Positions 5,019 through 8,235 of a DNA stretch of 8,235 nt are shown here, piece by piece. The position numbers and the translations under genes are program-made. Source of the DNA: Myxococcales bacterium (lineage in GTDB: Bacteria; Myxococcota; Myxococcia; Myxococcales; Anaeromyxobacteraceae); assembly GCA_021784995.1 (NCBI GenBank), contig JAJYHA010000497.1, forward strand, positions 1 to 8,235, in the 5' to 3' direction. Under the pieces are notes generated by a model. It was given only the letters and a program-made list of their open reading frames with translations. It had not been told where the DNA came from and made no database searches. Positions within the stretch are counted from its first letter, which is position 1. The number at the start of each line of letters is the position of its first letter.

Positions 5019-8000
5019 ATGCGTCGCGCCAGGATCCTGAGCTCGCTGTCCTTGACGGGCGCCGCCCTGCTCCTCCTCCCGCTGCGGTCCGACGGCGGCC
5101 CGGCCTGCGACAACGTCACCACCTCGCTCCAGAGCACGCTCAACAACCCGGTCGCGGGGGACGAGAAGTTCTTCACGCTGCCCGTCGGGCCGTCGAACGT
5201 GATGTTCCTGCTCGACGTCTCCGGCTCGATGCAGAACATCCCGCAGTGCGGCGACGCGAACGCCTGGGGCGACGGGAGCGCGCTCCCGACGTGCAAGTGG
5301 CCGACCTTCGCCACGGTCAGCGCGCCGACGACGGCGGGGACGGTGAACGGCGACGGGACGTGCAGCGTGGGCGGCAACGCGAACCTCGCCTGGATGACCG
5401 GCTACGTCCCGAGGAGCACGCTGGTCGATCCCGGCCTGGGGACCGCGTCGAACGGGCTGGTCGATCAGCCGACCTGGGGGGCGGGGTGCACCGGGAACGC
5501 CTGCCTGTTCCAGCCCGCCCAGGTCTACCGGTACGGCTCCTGGAGCGAGACCTCCGCGACGCCGACCGCGAACCCCTGCACCGTCACCTTCACCTACGGC
5601 GACTTCAACTGCACGACGAAGGCCAACGAGACCGTCACCTTCACCGGCACCCTGCCCAACTGCACCAGCTGCCTCACCGCCGCGGGCGCGCCCGGCTTCT
5701 ACTTCTACAGGAGCTGGATCGCCGCCTACACCACCAACAACACCACGGGGAGCGGCAGCAGCAGGGCGTGCACGGGCACGACCACCACCCACACCCACTC
5801 GGGCGGCGGGACGGCCACGGCCCTCTTCTCGGGCGGGTGGCTGAACGCGGACCCGCCCAAGTTCATGTCGGCCCGCAAGGTCATCAAGCAGGTCGCGTGG
5901 ATCGACCCCAACGCCACGGCGCCCACCGATCAGCTCCGGATGGGCATGTCCTACGTGTCGAGCGCCATCGGCAACGGCGCCGCCATCATCGTGCCCCTCG
6001 GCCCCAGCCAGGCCGACTCCTACCCGGTCAACCCGCCGGCGTTCGTCACGGCCCGCCAGACCATCCTGGACGCACTCAACCACCGGAACTGGCCCACGAC
6101 CCTGCCCGCCCTCCAGAGCGGCGGCACGCCGATGGCGACCGGCCTCTTCCACGTCGGCCAGTACTTCACGCAGCCCAACACCTACACCACCGACTTCGGG
6201 AGCTCGTCCTACGAACTCGGCCAGTTCGCGCAGACCTCCCGCGGGCTCATGAACGCCTCCTGGGTGACGGGCGCCACGACCTCCGTCTGCTGGAGCTGCC
6301 AGAAGAACGCCATCATCATCGTGACCGACGGCTCGCCCAACGGCGAGATGACCTTCCCGTACACGATCCGGACCTACGACGACGCCATCTACAAGCTCCC
6401 CGTGAACTGCGGCCCGAACACCACCTGCAGCGGCACCACCACCAGCGCCTGCTGCAGCCCGTCCGCCGGCACCAGCCCCCCGTCGTACCTGCCGCGCGTC
6501 GCCGACTGGCTGCACAGCAACGACCTCCGGCCCTCCGACTTCAACGGGATGCAGACGCTGATGGTGAGCGCCGTCAGCTTCAACCTCCCGCCCGGCAAGG
6601 CGCAGACCATCCTGCAGGCGACCGCCAACATGAGCGGCGGGTCGTACAGCAACGCGGCCGACGGCGAGGGCCTGGCGGCCGGCGTGGCCCAGGCCATCGC
6701 CCAGGTGTCGAACACCTCGACCTCCTTCGGATCGCCGGCCGCGACCGCCCTCACCACCATCAACGCCGCCAACACCAAGGCCTTCATCACGCGCTTCCGG
6801 CCGAACCAGAAGGCGACCTGGGAGGGCCACGTGTTCGAGTGGATGCTGTTCGACGAGGCGGCGGCTGGCTGCAACCCGGCCAAGAAGCCCGACCCCACCG
6901 ACCCCACGCAGCTGGTCCGCTGCCGGGGCAAGACGGTCATGGCCAACTTCAACGGCGACACGACGCCCGCGGGCTACAACATCTGCACCGGCAGCTTCCT
7001 CGTCGACGCCGACTGCGACGAGGTCACCGAGGATCCGGTGACGGGCAACTGGTACAAGAAGGGCTCCGGCAACGTCCCGGCCCACATGTTCTGGGACGCC
7101 GGCCAGGTGCTCTCCACCCCCGGCGCGCCCGGCTACCGCACGGCGGCCGAGCACAACGACCCGGGCAACGTCGCGCCGTACACGCTGTACGCCGCCGGGA
7201 AGACGCCCCGCAACCTCTGGACGGCCCTCCCCGACGGAACGGCGTACGAGCTCGAGACGAAGAACGCGGCGGTCCTCGCTCCCTACATGAACCTGAGCCA
7301 GGCCTGGTGCTCCAGCATGGAGTCGATGGCGCGACTCTGCGGCGCCAGCCCCCTGCCCGCCTGCCCCGTGACCGTGGCGGGGAACTGGTCGACCTACTGC
7401 GCGCAGCAGGTGATCCTCTTCGCGCGCGGCTGGGACGTGCTGGACCAGGACGGGGACGGCTGCGCCGGGCCCGGGAACCCGAGCAACGGCACCAGCGCCA
7501 CCAGCAACACCCTGGCGAGCGGCACGACCTCGTGCGTCATCGGCAGCGGGAGCGGCTCGAACTACAGCGGCGAGGAGCGCGATCGGGCCAACGACGCCAT
7601 GGCGAGCCCGACGAGCGGCTCCCCCCCGTCGTTCTACAAGCTGGGCGACGTGTTCCACTCCTCGCCGGTGCTGGTCCACCAGCCCACCAGCGAGCCGCTG
7701 TGCAACATCGGCGCCGAGAACCAGTGCGTCCGCACCCTGTACGGCTTCACGTCGAACGAGCGGTACGGCCTGGGCTACCAGACCGACCTCGACGCGTACG
7801 GTGGCTGCAAGGCCTCGTCGCCGCAGGTCGACGCCTACCGCGCCTGGCGCACGGCGAGCAGCACGCGCGAGGCCGCCGTGCTGGTCGGCAGCAACGACGG
7901 GTTCCTGCACGCCTTCGACGCGGGCGGACCGGACACGACCTCCGGCAGCGACGAGGACTGCGTCGCGCTGGCCACCCTCGACGGCACCGGCGAGGAGCTC

Positions 8001-8235
8001 TGGGGCTTCCTGCCCCCCGACCTGCTCCCCCGGCTGAGGGACACGATGCTCAACCACCAGTACATGGTGGACGGCAACGTCATGGCGCGGGTCGTGTGGG
8101 TGGACGGCTCGCCCGGATCCGGCAACGCCCTCGACGGCCGGAAGCAGCAGAACGAGTTCCGCACCGTCGCCGTGGTCGGGGAGCGCTCCGGCGGGACGCA
8201 GTACACCGCGCTCGACGTCACGGCCGCCTTCGACA
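5019..8235 (+). CDS. pilY1: PilY1/PilC-type pilus tip adhesin (3' end beyond window)
   Basis: This open frame gives 1072 residues and is cut by the window edge. Residues 1-29 look like a Sec signal peptide (MRRAR, then a Leu/Ala core). A VWA domain follows: MFLLDVSGSM carries the DxSxS motif (D66, S68, S70), SGGTPMATGL gives T370, and IIIVTDGSP gives D437, so all MIDAS metal ligands are present. The domain ends about residue 565 (GSYSNAADGEGLAAGVAQAI, 541-560). Its first strand and first helix (KFMSARKVIKQ, from 281) are split by a Cys/Thr-rich insertion of about 210 residues. Next comes FRPNQKATWEGHVFEWML (593-610), typical of the region after VWA in this family, then RGWD (803-806) and DQDGDG (809-814). 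The PilC-type beta-propeller starts with LGDVFHSSPVLV (875-886), LVGSNDGFLHAFDA (955-968), GEELWGFLPP (991-1000), YMVDG (1015-1019) and VAVVGERSGGTQYTALDVT (1050-1068); the rest lies outside. About 30 cysteines suggest an oxidised, extracytoplasmic protein. PilY1 caps the pilus, binds surfaces or cells, and controls extension and retraction. Its place after fimU-pilV-pilW-pilX agrees. Confidence 0.95.
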   Translation, partial: MRRARILSSLSLTGAALLLLPLRSDGGPACDNVTTSLQSTLNNPVAGDEKFFTLPVGPSNVMFLLDVSGSMQNIPQCGDANAWGDGSALPTCKWPTFATVSAPTTAGTVNGDGTCSVGGNANLAWMTGYVPRSTLVDPGLGTASNGLVDQPTWGAGCTGNACLFQPAQVYRYGSWSETSATPTANPCTVTFTYGDFNCTTKANETVTFTGTLPNCTSCLTAAGAPGFYFYRSWIAAYTTNNTTGSGSSRACTGTTTTHTHSGGGTATALFSGGWLNADPPKFMSARKVIKQVAWIDPNATAPTDQLRMGMSYVSSAIGNGAAIIVPLGPSQADSYPVNPPAFVTARQTILDALNHRNWPTTLPALQSGGTPMATGLFHVGQYFTQPNTYTTDFGSSSYELGQFAQTSRGLMNASWVTGATTSVCWSCQKNAIIIVTDGSPNGEMTFPYTIRTYDDAIYKLPVNCGPNTTCSGTTTSACCSPSAGTSPPSYLPRVADWLHSNDLRPSDFNGMQTLMVSAVSFNLPPGKAQTILQATANMSGGSYSNAADGEGLAAGVAQAIAQVSNTSTSFGSPAATALTTINAANTKAFITRFRPNQKATWEGHVFEWMLFDEAAAGCNPAKKPDPTDPTQLVRCRGKTVMANFNGDTTPAGYNICTGSFLVDADCDEVTEDPVTGNWYKKGSGNVPAHMFWDAGQVLSTPGAPGYRTAAEHNDPGNVAPYTLYAAGKTPRNLWTALPDGTAYELETKNAAVLAPYMNLSQAWCSSMESMARLCGASPLPACPVTVAGNWSTYCAQQVILFARGWDVLDQDGDGCAGPGNPSNGTSATSNTLASGTTSCVIGSGSGSNYSGEERDRANDAMASPTSGSPPSFYKLGDVFHSSPVLVHQPTSEPLCNIGAENQCVRTLYGFTSNERYGLGYQTDLDAYGGCKASSPQVDAYRAWRTASSTREAAVLVGSNDGFLHAFDAGGPDTTSGSDEDCVALATLDGTGEELWGFLPPDLLPRLRDTMLNHQYMVDGNVMARVVWVDGSPGSGNALDGRKQQNEFRTVAVVGERSGGTQYTALDVTAAFD

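Noticed and set aside
7621..7627. C7 run inside pilY1, reminiscent of the phase-variable homopolymer of Neisseria pilC
   Set aside because: Seven Cs fall in ordinary Ser-Pro-Pro codons, and runs of this length are expected several times in 8 kb at this GC content. The Neisseria tract is longer and lies in the signal-peptide region.
4806..8057. A 1083-codon open frame on the minus strand opposite pilY1
   Set aside because: Its product is a monotonous Gly/Val/Arg/Ala-rich string with no motif, and it lies antisense to a gene with many exact family motifs. Long antisense frames are expected where GC-rich codon use removes stops.
1..8235. Mobile elements, CRISPR arrays, tRNA or rRNA genes
   Set aside because: No transposase or integrase, regularly spaced repeats, inverted terminal repeats or structural RNA signatures were seen on either strand by reading.

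Overview
This window comes from a very GC-rich bacterium (strongly G/C-biased third codon positions). All supported genes are on the + strand. Gene content and style suggest a deltaproteobacterium in the broad sense, most plausibly Myxococcota and Anaeromyxobacter-like; this placement is inference from composition and gene order, not a database match. The window carries type IVa pilus (T4aP) genes and ends inside the last one.

Left part (1-1775): the last 15 codons of an unrecognised gene are followed by a long perfect 13-bp hairpin that looks like a terminator or attenuator. Next come two overlapping genes (ATGA junction): an exported or membrane-anchored TPR-like helical protein, and a six-span ABC-2 type permease. 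No ABC ATPase is visible here. An ABC permease with an accessory protein beside pilin genes recalls the PilG/PilH/PilI system of Myxococcus xanthus, which is needed for pilus formation.

Middle part (1776-4915): after a 168-nt gap with a possible but imperfect sigma-54-like element and an excellent ribosome binding site, four tightly packed genes encode minor pilins/pseudopilins in the order FimU(GspH)-PilV-PilW-PilX. Spacings are an 8-nt overlap, a 1-nt overlap and a 2-nt gap. The first three have a textbook class III leader (Gly at -1, Glu at +5). PilX has the leader and hydrophobic stretch but Met at +5.

Right part (5019-8235): after a 103-nt gap with a GC palindrome comes pilY1, open to the window edge (1072 codons seen, C-terminus missing). 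It encodes an exported protein with an N-terminal von Willebrand A (VWA) domain holding a complete MIDAS, a Cys-rich middle, and the start of the PilC/PilY1 beta-propeller.

Together the minor pilins and PilY1 are expected to form the tip complex that primes pilus assembly, with PilY1 as tip adhesin or sensor. The system itself is known. The most distinctive features are the roughly 210-residue Cys-rich insertion in the PilY1 VWA domain, an RGWD plus DxDxDG motif just before the propeller, the hairpin that moves the TPR gene start to 118, and a pilin-like DPFGG module at the end of the TPR protein.
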